A stretch of 56,468 nucleotides of DNA, from contig JAQUTK010000025.1 of assembly GCA_028709785.1 (NCBI GenBank), forward strand, positions 1 to 56,468. Direction: 5' to 3'. Origin of the DNA: Bacteroidales bacterium (GTDB taxonomy: Bacteria > Bacteroidota > Bacteroidia > Bacteroidales > JAQUTK01). Positions 35,045 to 43,617 of the stretch are shown piece after piece. The notes under the pieces were generated by a model that saw only the letters and a list, made by a program, of their open reading frames with translations, was not told where the DNA came from and searched no databases. The position numbers and the translations under genes are program-made. Numbering within the stretch: position 1 is the first letter of the stretch; every line of letters starts with the position of its first letter.

Positions 35045-36789
35045 ATAAGGAGAAAGCGATAGCAGAAATGACGGAGGTGTTACGCGCCGAACTCATTAAA
35101 AACAGATCTGAAGGAGGTCTGTGGCACGGAGAATTATCTTCCAGTGCTGTATCTACTTCTGTCGCGGTGTTTGCTCTTTATCTGATGGATAAGGATTTGT
35201 ATGCCCTCCCTATCAGAAAAGGAGTAGAATGGTTGAAACAAAACATGCATGCCGATGGTGCATGGGGAGATAGTATTGAAAGTCCTTCCAATCTGACAGC
35301 GACTTTACTCTCTTATGCTTGTTTGTGTGCGGTAGATGAAGCACCATCGCAGACGAATGAATACCTGAAAAAACAATTTGGAGGAACCACCGACCGACAC
35401 ATTATTCAGGGTGTACTTGCCTGTTACGGTAAAGACCTGACCTTCTCTGCGCCGATACTTGTCATGTGCGCATTGGCAGGAGTGATCCGGAGTTGGGATG
35501 AAATCCCGCAGTTACCCTTCGAACTTTCGGTATTGCCTCAGCGGCTGTTCCGTTTCCTTCAACTTCCGGTGGTGAGCTATGCTATACCGGCTTTGATTGC
35601 TGTGGGTATCCTGCGTTATAAGAAAGGGAAAAGAGGAATTATGTCGCCTGTACGAGAGGCTTTTATCAGTAAATCATTACAGGTGCTGCTGAAGCTGCAA
35701 CCTACACACGGTGGTTTTCTTGAAGCTGCTCCACTTACTGCTTTTGTCACAATGTGTATGATTGAGGCTGGATACCGCGAACATGCCACAACGCAGAAAG
35801 CCATACGCTTTCTCGTGAATACTGTTCGTGAAGATGGTTCATGGCCTATCGATACGAATCTGTCGTCTTGGGTAACCGCGCTAAGCGTGCGTGCTTTGGG
35901 CAATGATATTGGTGACAAGCAAGCATTGGCACAGATTATTAAACAAAATGCTTTTACCTCGCGGCATCCTTTTACAGGTGCGAAAGAGGGTGGCTGGGGT
36001 TGGACAAATTTACCCGGAGCTGTGCCTGATGCCGATGATACGGCAGGTTCGCTTGTTGCGCTTCACATCTTACTGGATGGTGTTTATTGTCCGGAGGTAG
36101 GGAAGGGGATCGAATGGCTTTTGGATCTGCAAAACAGAGATAGAGGAATGCCTACCTTTTGCAAAGGATGGGGAAAACTGCCCTTCGACCGGAGCTGTCC
36201 CGATATCTCGGCACATGCACTCCTTGCCTTTCGGTTATGGATGGATGTACTCCCTTCTGATCTGCAACAGACGTGCAGACGAAGCATGCTTCAAATGTTG
36301 AAATGGATGCAAAAGAGTCAACAGGAAGATGGTTCGTTTCTTCCGCTCTGGTTTGGTGACCAGCATGCGCAAGACGGTCACTCGCCCGTATATGGAACCG
36401 CGATGGTGGTGGAATATCTGGCAACATTCGAGGAACCGTTGGCGCAAGAGATTGTAAGGAATGGATTAAAGTATCTTTTATCCACTCAAAATAAAGACGG
36501 TGGATGGGGTGGTGATAAGGATGTTCCTTCGAAAGTCACTTTTACAGCCCGTGCACTGAGTGCTTTGGCTTCTTATCCACAGGTAAAGACAGAAGTGATG
36601 GATCGTGCTTTTGACTACTTGTACCGTACATATGAATCCGGCCTATTATTTCAGGCCGAACCAATAGGTCTCTACTTCGCCCGACTGTGGTATTCAGAAA
36701 AGATGTATCCTGTTACATTTTTGCTCAATGCCCTGAAGAAATACCAAACAAGAAATGAATTGAACAAAATAAAACAAATTGAATCATGA
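35041..36789 (+). CDS. Class II terpene cyclase-like protein (squalene-hopene cyclase superfamily)
   Basis: Starting at ATG 35041, which overlaps the upstream TGA, the protein has 582 residues. It carries repeated QW-type alpha-barrel motifs (GAWGDSIESPSNLTATLL near 75, GSWPIDTNLSSWVTAL, GGWGWTNLPG near 318, GGWGGDKDVPSKVTFTARALSAL near 485). The key catalytic DxDDTA motif is intact as DADDTA at residues 330-335, whose middle Asp is the proton donor in squalene-hopene cyclases. This points to protonation-initiated cyclisation of an isoprenoid made by the neighbouring synthase. It is shorter than typical SHC (about 630), so substrate may differ from squalene. Its stop overlaps the next gene. 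Confidence 0.85.
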   Translation: MNKEKAIAEMTEVLRAELIKNRSEGGLWHGELSSSAVSTSVAVFALYLMDKDLYALPIRKGVEWLKQNMHADGAWGDSIESPSNLTATLLSYACLCAVDEAPSQTNEYLKKQFGGTTDRHIIQGVLACYGKDLTFSAPILVMCALAGVIRSWDEIPQLPFELSVLPQRLFRFLQLPVVSYAIPALIAVGILRYKKGKRGIMSPVREAFISKSLQVLLKLQPTHGGFLEAAPLTAFVTMCMIEAGYREHATTQKAIRFLVNTVREDGSWPIDTNLSSWVTALSVRALGNDIGDKQALAQIIKQNAFTSRHPFTGAKEGGWGWTNLPGAVPDADDTAGSLVALHILLDGVYCPEVGKGIEWLLDLQNRDRGMPTFCKGWGKLPFDRSCPDISAHALLAFRLWMDVLPSDLQQTCRRSMLQMLKWMQKSQQEDGSFLPLWFGDQHAQDGHSPVYGTAMVVEYLATFEEPLAQEIVRNGLKYLLSTQNKDGGWGGDKDVPSKVTFTARALSALASYPQVKTEVMDRAFDYLYRTYESGLLFQAEPIGLYFARLWYSEKMYPVTFLLNALKKYQTRNELNKIKQIES

Positions 36790-37991
36790 AGAAAACATTA
36801 GTCGCGTTATTTACCCTTGCTGCAATCACTGTGACTGCGCAGGAAAACATTCAATGGAGAGGAACGGATCGTTCCGGAGTTTACAATGAGACCGGCTTGT
36901 TGAAATCCTGGCCGGCTGAGGGTCCGACCCTTTTATGGAGCTATGATGGATTGGGAGAGGGCCATTCTTCTGTCGCTATCGCTTCAGAGAAGATATACAT
37001 TCTAGGAGTGAAAGATAGTATTGGCTCTATTTTTGTATTTGATCTGAAAGGGAAACTACTCAACAAAAAAGAGTACGGAAAGGAGTGGATCGAAAGCTTT
37101 AATGGATCACGTGGTAGTATCACGTTAAATGACGGAAAGCTTTATTTGATAAGTGGTGTGGGCGAACTTTACTGCTACGATCAGCAAACCTTGAATTTAA
37201 TATGGAAAAAGAATATTCTGACAGAATACAAGGCTTCGAATATCAAATGGGGTATTGCTGAATCACCACTGATTGTGGGCGACAAAGTAATAGCTACACC
37301 CGGAGGTAAAGAACACAATGTTGTCGCACTGAATAAGAAGACCGGAGAATTAATATGGAGTTGCCCGGGAGAAGGGTCACCTTCAGCCTATTGTTCGCCG
37401 CTCTATATCAAAGATCAGCAGGTTCCATTGATTGTAACGATGACTGGTAGCTATATCATCGGTATTGATGCTGATAAAGGTACAAAGTTATGGTCAGTAA
37501 AAAATGAAAATAAAACTTTTGTACATGCAAATACACCCGTTTATGGTGATAATATGATTCTTTGCACCAGTGGATATGGCAAAGGATCTACGATGTTACG
37601 ACTCACAAACGGTGGTAGAAGCGTAGAGCAGGTTTGGTTTGTTGCTGAGCTGGATAACCGTATCGGAGCGATGGTGAAAGTCGGCAATTATGTGTATGGA
37701 TCGGGCGATAATAACCGCTTCTGGTATTGCGCAGATTGGAAAACGGGTGCAATCAAATACAAAGAACCGGGCCTTGCGATGGGTACGATCATTGCAGATG
37801 ATGGAATGCTCTACTGTTACACAGACAAGGGAGATATGCTGCTTGTCAAAGCGAATCCGGAGAAGTTTGAGATTGTCAGCCGCTTTAAAATTACGAAGGG
37901 AACAAAAGATCATTGGGCACACCCTGTCATCTATAAGGGTATTCTTTATGTGCGTCATGGAGATAGTCTGATGGCTTACAAAATCAAATAA
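36786..37991 (+). CDS. PQQ-like beta-propeller exported protein A
   Basis: The 401-residue protein has a signal peptide (MKKTLVALFTLAAITVTAQ) and a propeller of PQQ-like repeats starting with IQWRGTDRSGVYNETGLLKSWPAEGPTLLWSYDG. Blades recur with the GKLYLISGVGELYCYDQQTLNLIWKK pattern. The family includes BamB and alcohol-dehydrogenase-like propellers. No evidence exists here for the PQQ cofactor, so it is best read as a structural or electron-carrier-associated periplasmic protein. It overlaps the cyclase gene by 4 bp and is followed 4 bp later by a close paralog that shares a perfectly identical 125-bp segment at the 3' end (see findings). Confidence 0.85.
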   Translation: MKKTLVALFTLAAITVTAQENIQWRGTDRSGVYNETGLLKSWPAEGPTLLWSYDGLGEGHSSVAIASEKIYILGVKDSIGSIFVFDLKGKLLNKKEYGKEWIESFNGSRGSITLNDGKLYLISGVGELYCYDQQTLNLIWKKNILTEYKASNIKWGIAESPLIVGDKVIATPGGKEHNVVALNKKTGELIWSCPGEGSPSAYCSPLYIKDQQVPLIVTMTGSYIIGIDADKGTKLWSVKNENKTFVHANTPVYGDNMILCTSGYGKGSTMLRLTNGGRSVEQVWFVAELDNRIGAMVKVGNYVYGSGDNNRFWYCADWKTGAIKYKEPGLAMGTIIADDGMLYCYTDKGDMLLVKANPEKFEIVSRFKITKGTKDHWAHPVIYKGILYVRHGDSLMAYKIK

Positions 37992-37995
37992 AAAG

Positions 37996-39201
37996 ATGAA
38001 AGCAACACTGATCGCATTATTTTCACTTGCCGCAGTCACTGTGACTGCTCAGGATAATATCCAATGGAGAGGAACCAACCGTACCGGAGTTTACAACGAA
38101 ACCGGACTGTTGAAATCATGGCCGGCAGAGGGTCCGACCCTTTTGTGGAGTTATGATGGATTGGGACAGGGCCATTCATCTGTAGCTATTGCTTCGGATA
38201 AGATCTATCTGACAGGAATGAAAGACAGCATTGGCTCTCTGTTTGTGTTTGACATGAAAGGGAAACTACTCAATAAAAAAGTGTATGGACCAGACTGGAA
38301 GGAAAGTTATAACGGACCGCGCGGCACAATAACCCTGAACGAAGGAAAGCTCTATCTGATGAGCGGGGTAGGTGACTTGTATTGCTACAATCCGGCTACT
38401 CTTGAAGTAATCTGGAAAAAGAATGTGTTGAAAGAGTATAACGCGTCCAATATTACATGGGGTATCAATGAATCTCCGCTGATTATCGGTGACAAGCTTA
38501 TCGCGACACCGGGAGGAAAAGAGAATAATCTGATTGCTCTGAATAAGAATACGGGTAAACTGATATGGAGTTGCCCGGGAGAAGGCAATGCTTCAGCTTA
38601 TTGTTCACCTCTGTATATCAAAGATCAGCAAATTCCACTTATCGTAACGATGACTGCCTACAACATCATCGGTATAAATGCAGAAACAGGTGCGAAATTG
38701 TGGTCCTACGAACAGAAGAACCAATATGATATTCATGCGAACACACCGGTTTATGGTGATAACATGATTCTTTGCACCAGTGGATATGGCAAAGGTTCTA
38801 CCATGTTACGCCTCACAAATGGAGGAAAAAGCATCGAACTGGCCTGGTCTTCCGCTGAACTGGATAACCGAATTGGAGGAATGGTGAAAGTGGGCGATTA
38901 TGTCTATGGTTCGGGCGATAAAAGTCGTGCCTGGTTTTGTGCTGATTGGAAATCAGGTCAGATCAAGTACAAGCAACAAGGACTTGCTATGGGCGCAATC
39001 ATTGCGGACGACGGAATGCTCTACTGCTATACAGAAAAAGGAGATATGCTGCTTGTCAAAGCGAATCCGGAGAAGTTTGAGATTGTCAGCCGCTTTAAAA
39101 TTACGAAGGGAACAAAAGATCATTGGGCACACCCTGTCATCTATAAGGGTATTCTTTATGTGCGCCATGGAGATAGTCTGATGGCTTATAAAATCAAATA
39201 A
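37996..39201 (+). CDS. PQQ-like beta-propeller exported protein B (tandem paralog)
   Basis: The 401-residue protein has the same layout and length as its upstream neighbour: a signal peptide, then the propeller beginning IQWRGTNRTGVYNETGLLKSWPAEGPTLLWSYDG. The two proteins are very similar throughout. Bases 39040-39164 are identical to 37830-37954, whereas the rest of the genes differ at many positions, which suggests recent gene conversion. They are probably two copies of a periplasmic or surface-associated propeller with diverged surface residues. The function is unknown beyond the propeller fold. Confidence 0.85.
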   Translation: MKATLIALFSLAAVTVTAQDNIQWRGTNRTGVYNETGLLKSWPAEGPTLLWSYDGLGQGHSSVAIASDKIYLTGMKDSIGSLFVFDMKGKLLNKKVYGPDWKESYNGPRGTITLNEGKLYLMSGVGDLYCYNPATLEVIWKKNVLKEYNASNITWGINESPLIIGDKLIATPGGKENNLIALNKNTGKLIWSCPGEGNASAYCSPLYIKDQQIPLIVTMTAYNIIGINAETGAKLWSYEQKNQYDIHANTPVYGDNMILCTSGYGKGSTMLRLTNGGKSIELAWSSAELDNRIGGMVKVGDYVYGSGDKSRAWFCADWKSGQIKYKQQGLAMGAIIADDGMLYCYTEKGDMLLVKANPEKFEIVSRFKITKGTKDHWAHPVIYKGILYVRHGDSLMAYKIK

Positions 39202-39246
39202 AAACGTGTTGTCTGTCATCTAATCAGTAAATAGCCGAAGTATATT

Positions 39247-40668
39247 GTGAAAGAAAAAAGAATAATAGTAGGTGTATCTGTTCTCCTGGTGATACTCTAT
39301 ACCGGATTAATAGTCGCATGGCACTTGTATGCTCCCCGTGAAAATATAACGGTCCAGGCTCCGGGCGCAGACAACAGACCTGCCGGTTTGGCACGAAAGG
39401 TGGATGATGTACAGATAGGAGAGTTTTTTATGAAATACGAAGAAGCAACTTCGTCTCTTACGGGAAAATGGAGTTGCTTCAGAGGTGAACGTGCTGATAA
39501 TAGTATCGTGACCTCAGAAAAGATAAAAACGTCCAATTCGGAATATCCCATTCTATGGAGTGTTGAAACAGGGGAAGGACATGCTTCTCCAGTCATTTAC
39601 AACGGAAAAGTCTATTTGCTGGACTACGATGAAAAGTTAAGTTCGGATGCGCTACGTTGCTTTTCTCTTGAAACAGGGAAAGAACTGTGGCGTAGATGGT
39701 ATCGTGTACCCATGAAACGTAATCATGGTTTTTCTCGTACCATTCCCGCCGTTAGTGATACGTATGTGATTACGATAGGTCCGCAAGGTCATGTTATGTG
39801 TTGTGATCCTGTTACGGGTGACTTGAAGTGGGTGCTGGATATGAAGAAGACCTTCAAGACTGAAGTTCCTTTTTGGTACACCGGACAGTGTCCTCGTGTA
39901 GACAATAACATCCTTGTGATTGCTCCGGCAGGTGAGGAAACATTGTTGGCCGGTGTCGATTGTACTTCGGGTGAAGTTGTGTGGAAAACTCCAAACTCCG
40001 TGAAATACAAAATGTCACATTCTTCCGTGATACCCATGACGCTGTGTGGAAAGAAAACATACGTGTATATTGGTGTCGGTGGCGTATGTGGTGTTTCTGC
40101 AGAAGAGGCAGACCGTGGAACCTTGTTGTGGGAAACCAGTAAGTTTCAACCCTCTGTGGTTGCTCCCTCACCACTGCAACTATCTGACAACCGGTTATTC
40201 CTTGTAGCGGGTTATGGAGCCGGAGGCGCCTTGGTACAGATCAGTAACTCCGGAGGAAAATGGACTGCTTCCGTGACCGATCAATACAAACCGAGTGAAG
40301 GACTATCCAGCGAACAACAGACGCCTGTTCTATATAAGAACATGATCATTAGTGTCATGCCAAAAGATGGTGGTGGCCAACGGGAGCGATTGGTTTATTA
40401 TTCTTCTTCTGACCTGCATACGCCGGTGTGGAGTTCGGCTGCTGACGAACGATTTGGTTTAGGGCCCTATATGGTCATAAATAATATGCTATTTGCGTTG
40501 AAGGATGACGGCGAACTTTATGTGTATGAATTAAAGGCCAAAAGCATGACGCTATTAAAGAAACAACGTATCATGGAAGGTATGGACGCTTGGGGTCCAC
40601 TGGCCTATGCGGATGGAATGCTGATTGTTCGTGATGCACATACGGTCAAATGTCTGCGAATTATTTAA
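39247..40668 (+). CDS. Membrane-anchored PQQ-like beta-propeller protein
   Basis: The 473-residue protein starts at GTG 39247 and has one N-terminal membrane segment (about residues 6-27). A PQQ-like propeller follows from about residue 75, with blades such as GKVYLLDYDEKLSSDALRCFSLETGKELWRRW and PQGHVMCCDPVTGDLKWVLD. The membrane segment lacks a clear cleavage site, so it is probably an uncleaved anchor that holds the propeller at the periplasmic face. It belongs to the same operon. The mature protein keeps several cysteines (for example CFRGER and the CC pair) that could bind metal or heme, but none forms a CxxCH motif. Confidence 0.8.
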   Translation: MKEKRIIVGVSVLLVILYTGLIVAWHLYAPRENITVQAPGADNRPAGLARKVDDVQIGEFFMKYEEATSSLTGKWSCFRGERADNSIVTSEKIKTSNSEYPILWSVETGEGHASPVIYNGKVYLLDYDEKLSSDALRCFSLETGKELWRRWYRVPMKRNHGFSRTIPAVSDTYVITIGPQGHVMCCDPVTGDLKWVLDMKKTFKTEVPFWYTGQCPRVDNNILVIAPAGEETLLAGVDCTSGEVVWKTPNSVKYKMSHSSVIPMTLCGKKTYVYIGVGGVCGVSAEEADRGTLLWETSKFQPSVVAPSPLQLSDNRLFLVAGYGAGGALVQISNSGGKWTASVTDQYKPSEGLSSEQQTPVLYKNMIISVMPKDGGGQRERLVYYSSSDLHTPVWSSAADERFGLGPYMVINNMLFALKDDGELYVYELKAKSMTLLKKQRIMEGMDAWGPLAYADGMLIVRDAHTVKCLRII

Positions 40669-40683
40669 TGAAAGATACAAACA

Positions 40684-41733
40684 ATGAAGCCAAATAATAA
40701 GAAGTTAATAGACTATTTGTCTCGCAGAAAGTTCCTGTCTACCTGCGGTTCAATCGTTGCGGGTGGAACTATCCTTGGCGTTTCCGGCGTGTTGTTGCAT
40801 AAAATATTTATGCTTCCTGTAGCTAACAAGATAACACCGGATGACGCTCAATCAGGTAATTCCGGACAATCAAATCAGAGCAATCACAAATCGCCCTACA
40901 AATTAGCCTCTTCATTCAAAACCTCTGATCGGATTGAAGGTTTTGACGTGTTGAATGACAGAGTGATTTTGGCAGCTTCAAACGTAGTTTCGATCTATGA
41001 TTATGCAGGCTCTCTTCTGACCAACTTTCCTGTAGCCAGCAATATCCGTGATGTTGTGGTTGCAAATGACATGATTTATCTGCTGTTTCCAACAAGAATT
41101 GAAGTCTATTCCATGGATGGTGATTTAGTACATGATTGGGAAGCATGCAGTGAAGAATCAGATTATTGTGCATTTGCAGTTGCTCCCGAATCTGTTTTTG
41201 TCACCGATGCAGGCAGTAAAAACATCTGTAAATATACCTCTGAAGGTACCTTTGTCAAGTTTATTCAAAGTCCCGAAGGGTTCATTGTTCCCAGTTACTC
41301 GTTTGGTATAACCTATGCCAATGGTAGTATCTTTTGTTCAAACCCCGGAAGGCACAAGGTGGAAAACTATACTTTAGAGGGAGAGTTTGTGGCCTCTTTT
41401 GGAAAACCCGGAGGAGCTGAAGGATGCTTCAGTGGGTGCTGCAATCCGGTATATCTCACCTATAATGCAGCCGGTGAAATCATTACCTCAGAAAAAGGCA
41501 ATCCACGTGTTTGCTGTTACACACCTAAAGGAGAGTTTCGCAGTGTATTGCTCGACAGCAAGGCTCTGGGTGGGGGACATGCAGCTTACGACATAAAGAT
41601 TGTCAAGGATAAATTAGTTGTTGCCGGTGAAAAGACTCTCTCGATCTATCAGTATGATGCAAACCTGGCAACAAAAACAGCTTGTTCGACTTGTGATGTG
41701 GATTGCCCGTTGCGAAAAGGAATAACCTTTTAA
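40684..41733 (+). CDS. Tat-signal NHL-type beta-propeller protein
   Basis: The 349-residue protein has a twin-arginine signal (LSRRKFLSTCGSIVAGGTIL), so it is probably folded in the cytoplasm, perhaps with a cofactor, and then moved by Tat. The mature part has propeller-like repeats resembling NHL repeats (DVVVANDMIYLLFPTRIEVYSMDGDLV and YTLEGEFVASFGKPGGAEGCFSGCCNPVYLTYNAAG). Unusual cysteine groups occur: FSGCCNP, RVCCYTP and a C-terminal CSTCDVDC cluster that may bind an iron-sulfur centre or another metal. It precedes a Tat-signal ferredoxin and a NapH-like membrane polyferredoxin, so an electron-transfer or periplasmic redox role is likely. Confidence 0.75.
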   Translation: MKPNNKKLIDYLSRRKFLSTCGSIVAGGTILGVSGVLLHKIFMLPVANKITPDDAQSGNSGQSNQSNHKSPYKLASSFKTSDRIEGFDVLNDRVILAASNVVSIYDYAGSLLTNFPVASNIRDVVVANDMIYLLFPTRIEVYSMDGDLVHDWEACSEESDYCAFAVAPESVFVTDAGSKNICKYTSEGTFVKFIQSPEGFIVPSYSFGITYANGSIFCSNPGRHKVENYTLEGEFVASFGKPGGAEGCFSGCCNPVYLTYNAAGEIITSEKGNPRVCCYTPKGEFRSVLLDSKALGGGHAAYDIKIVKDKLVVAGEKTLSIYQYDANLATKTACSTCDVDCPLRKGITF

Positions 41734-41744
41734 TTGAGACTAAG

Positions 41745-42332
41745 ATGGAACAGAAGATCGAAAACAAGAACGAAAATAAAAACAGCCCGATAGCACGTCG
41801 TAAGTTTCTGCGTGTACTCGGAACGGCTGTGGCAGGAGGCTCTATTCTGGCCATATCGGGTGGATTGATCAGCAGAGCGAAAGGCAGCGAGGTCAGTCAT
41901 TATTGGCAGATTGATCCGCAAAAGTGTACCCAGTGTGGTCGCTGTGAAACAGAATGTGTACTACAAGTATCGGCTGTCAAATGCATTCATGCCAACAAGG
42001 TATGCGGCTATTGTGATTTGTGCGGCGGTTATTATCGTTCAAATGTAAAAGAATTGAATACGGCGGCAGAGAATCTGATGTGTCCCACCGGAGCGATCCA
42101 ACGAAAATTTGTGGAGGATCCCTATTTCGAGTATTCCATTGACGAAAGTCTGTGCAATGGATGCGGTAAATGTGTTAAGGGATGCAGCTCCTTTGGAAAC
42201 GGCTCTCTTTACCTCCAAATCAAACGTGATCTTTGCAAAGATTGCAATGAATGTGCTATTGCCACAGCATGTCCGTCCAATGCCATCACCCGTGTTTCTT
42301 TGGATAAACCATATAAACTAAAAGATGAATAG
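41745..42332 (+). CDS. Tat-signal polyferredoxin (periplasmic electron carrier)
   Basis: The protein starts at ATG 41745 (the TTG at 41703 would overlap the previous gene) and has 195 residues. It carries a twin-arginine motif (ARRKFLRVLGTAVAGGSIL) and up to four [4Fe-4S] motifs: CTQCGRCETEC, CIHANKVCGYCDLC, CNGCGKCVKGC and CKDCNECAIATACP. Its domain order resembles the NapG-like and DmsB-like periplasmic polyferredoxins, which pass electrons between membrane subunits and a terminal enzyme. Its stop overlaps the start of the NapH-like gene. Confidence 0.85.
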   Translation: MEQKIENKNENKNSPIARRKFLRVLGTAVAGGSILAISGGLISRAKGSEVSHYWQIDPQKCTQCGRCETECVLQVSAVKCIHANKVCGYCDLCGGYYRSNVKELNTAAENLMCPTGAIQRKFVEDPYFEYSIDESLCNGCGKCVKGCSSFGNGSLYLQIKRDLCKDCNECAIATACPSNAITRVSLDKPYKLKDE

Positions 42333-43617
42333 CATGAAGAATAAGATAGTATTGATGTGCCTGTTTTTGCTTCAACTGGGGCAAGGAGTGGCACAAAACA
42401 GATTTCCCAAACCTGATTTTGAATCGGGATACAAATATCCGGAGATTCATTATGCAGTGTCCCATGAGGACTTGCTGGTCATAGTGGATATCTTCCTTTT
42501 GGTCCTTTTGATGGGGATTGTTTCCTGGGCGGTGATCAAAAAACGGACGAGAAAGCCTATCATTTGGGTTTCCGTGATATCTGTTGCTTACTTTGGATTC
42601 TTCCGTCACGGATGTGTCTGTAGCATTGGTTCGATACAAAACATTGCCCTTGCTCTTGTTGACAGTACGTACGTTTTGCCCTTGTCCGTGTTATTATTCT
42701 TCATCTTGCCGGTGCTGTTTGCGTTTTTGTTTGGCAGAGTCTTTTGCGCAGGTGTATGCCCTTTCGGTGCTTTGCAAGAGTTGGTACATATAAAGAGCTA
42801 CAAACTGCCGCGAACGCTCTCTATTATATTAGGAATGATTCCTTGGATTTACCTGATCTTTGCCCTATTGTATGCAATAACCCGAACGAGTTTTATTATT
42901 TGTCACTTCGATCCTTTCGTTGGCTTCTTTCGATTGGGTGGTGATATTGGAATGATCCTGTTCGGAGCTGTTCTTCTCATTCTTGCACTGTTTGTTGGAA
43001 GGCCATTTTGTCGTTTCATGTGTCCCTATGGTGCTTTGCTTAGCCTTTTCTCTTCCGTTTCTATATGGAAAATCCGATTGACAGACAAATCCTGCATCAA
43101 CTGTGAACTCTGTCACAATGCTTGTCCGGTGGATGCCATCAGACCCCCCTACACGAATAAGGTGAATGAGAGCAGAGAACGGGGGGTGAAAAGACTCTTG
43201 AATTATTTTGTTCTCCTTCCTCTTATGATACTCTGTGGAGCCTTTCTGATGCGTTTGGTCAGCAACGAACTGAGTCGTTCCAATAAGGATGTTCGTTTGT
43301 ATGAGATGGTTATGCAGCATGAGACTAACCCGGGAGAGGTTCTTTCTGTCGAACTGGAAGCCTTTTACGGACAGGGTGGTGTCATCAATGAGTTAGCCGA
43401 AAAGGCTGAGAAGGTTCAGTCTGATTATAATTTTTATGCAACGATAGCGGGTATTTTGATTGGATTGGTTATCGGAATTACTTTGATTGAGCTTTCTGTC
43501 AAACGTACACGCAAATTATATGAGATCGATCATGCGGCTTGTGTCGGATGTGCCAGATGTTTTAGTTATTGTCCACAATATAAAATCGGAAACGAATCAG
43601 GAAATACATCATTATGA
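42325..43617 (+). CDS. NapH/NosR-like membrane polyferredoxin
   Basis: The 430-residue protein has a signal-like N-terminus, a periplasmic segment, then about five membrane helices. The CxxxCP motifs in FGRVFCAGVCPFGALQEL and VGRPFCRFMCPYGALLSLFS are typical of the NapH/NosR/CcoG family. A ferredoxin motif CINCELCHNACPVDA follows and a final cluster CVGCARCFSYCPQYK closes the C-terminus. Proteins of this family move electrons between quinols or flavins and periplasmic or cytoplasmic ferredoxins. It is translationally coupled to both neighbours, the Tat ferredoxin and the membrane propeller, and so probably forms their membrane hub. ATG 42334 is an equally possible start. Confidence 0.85.
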   Translation: MNSMKNKIVLMCLFLLQLGQGVAQNRFPKPDFESGYKYPEIHYAVSHEDLLVIVDIFLLVLLMGIVSWAVIKKRTRKPIIWVSVISVAYFGFFRHGCVCSIGSIQNIALALVDSTYVLPLSVLLFFILPVLFAFLFGRVFCAGVCPFGALQELVHIKSYKLPRTLSIILGMIPWIYLIFALLYAITRTSFIICHFDPFVGFFRLGGDIGMILFGAVLLILALFVGRPFCRFMCPYGALLSLFSSVSIWKIRLTDKSCINCELCHNACPVDAIRPPYTNKVNESRERGVKRLLNYFVLLPLMILCGAFLMRLVSNELSRSNKDVRLYEMVMQHETNPGEVLSVELEAFYGQGGVINELAEKAEKVQSDYNFYATIAGILIGLVIGITLIELSVKRTRKLYEIDHAACVGCARCFSYCPQYKIGNESGNTSL

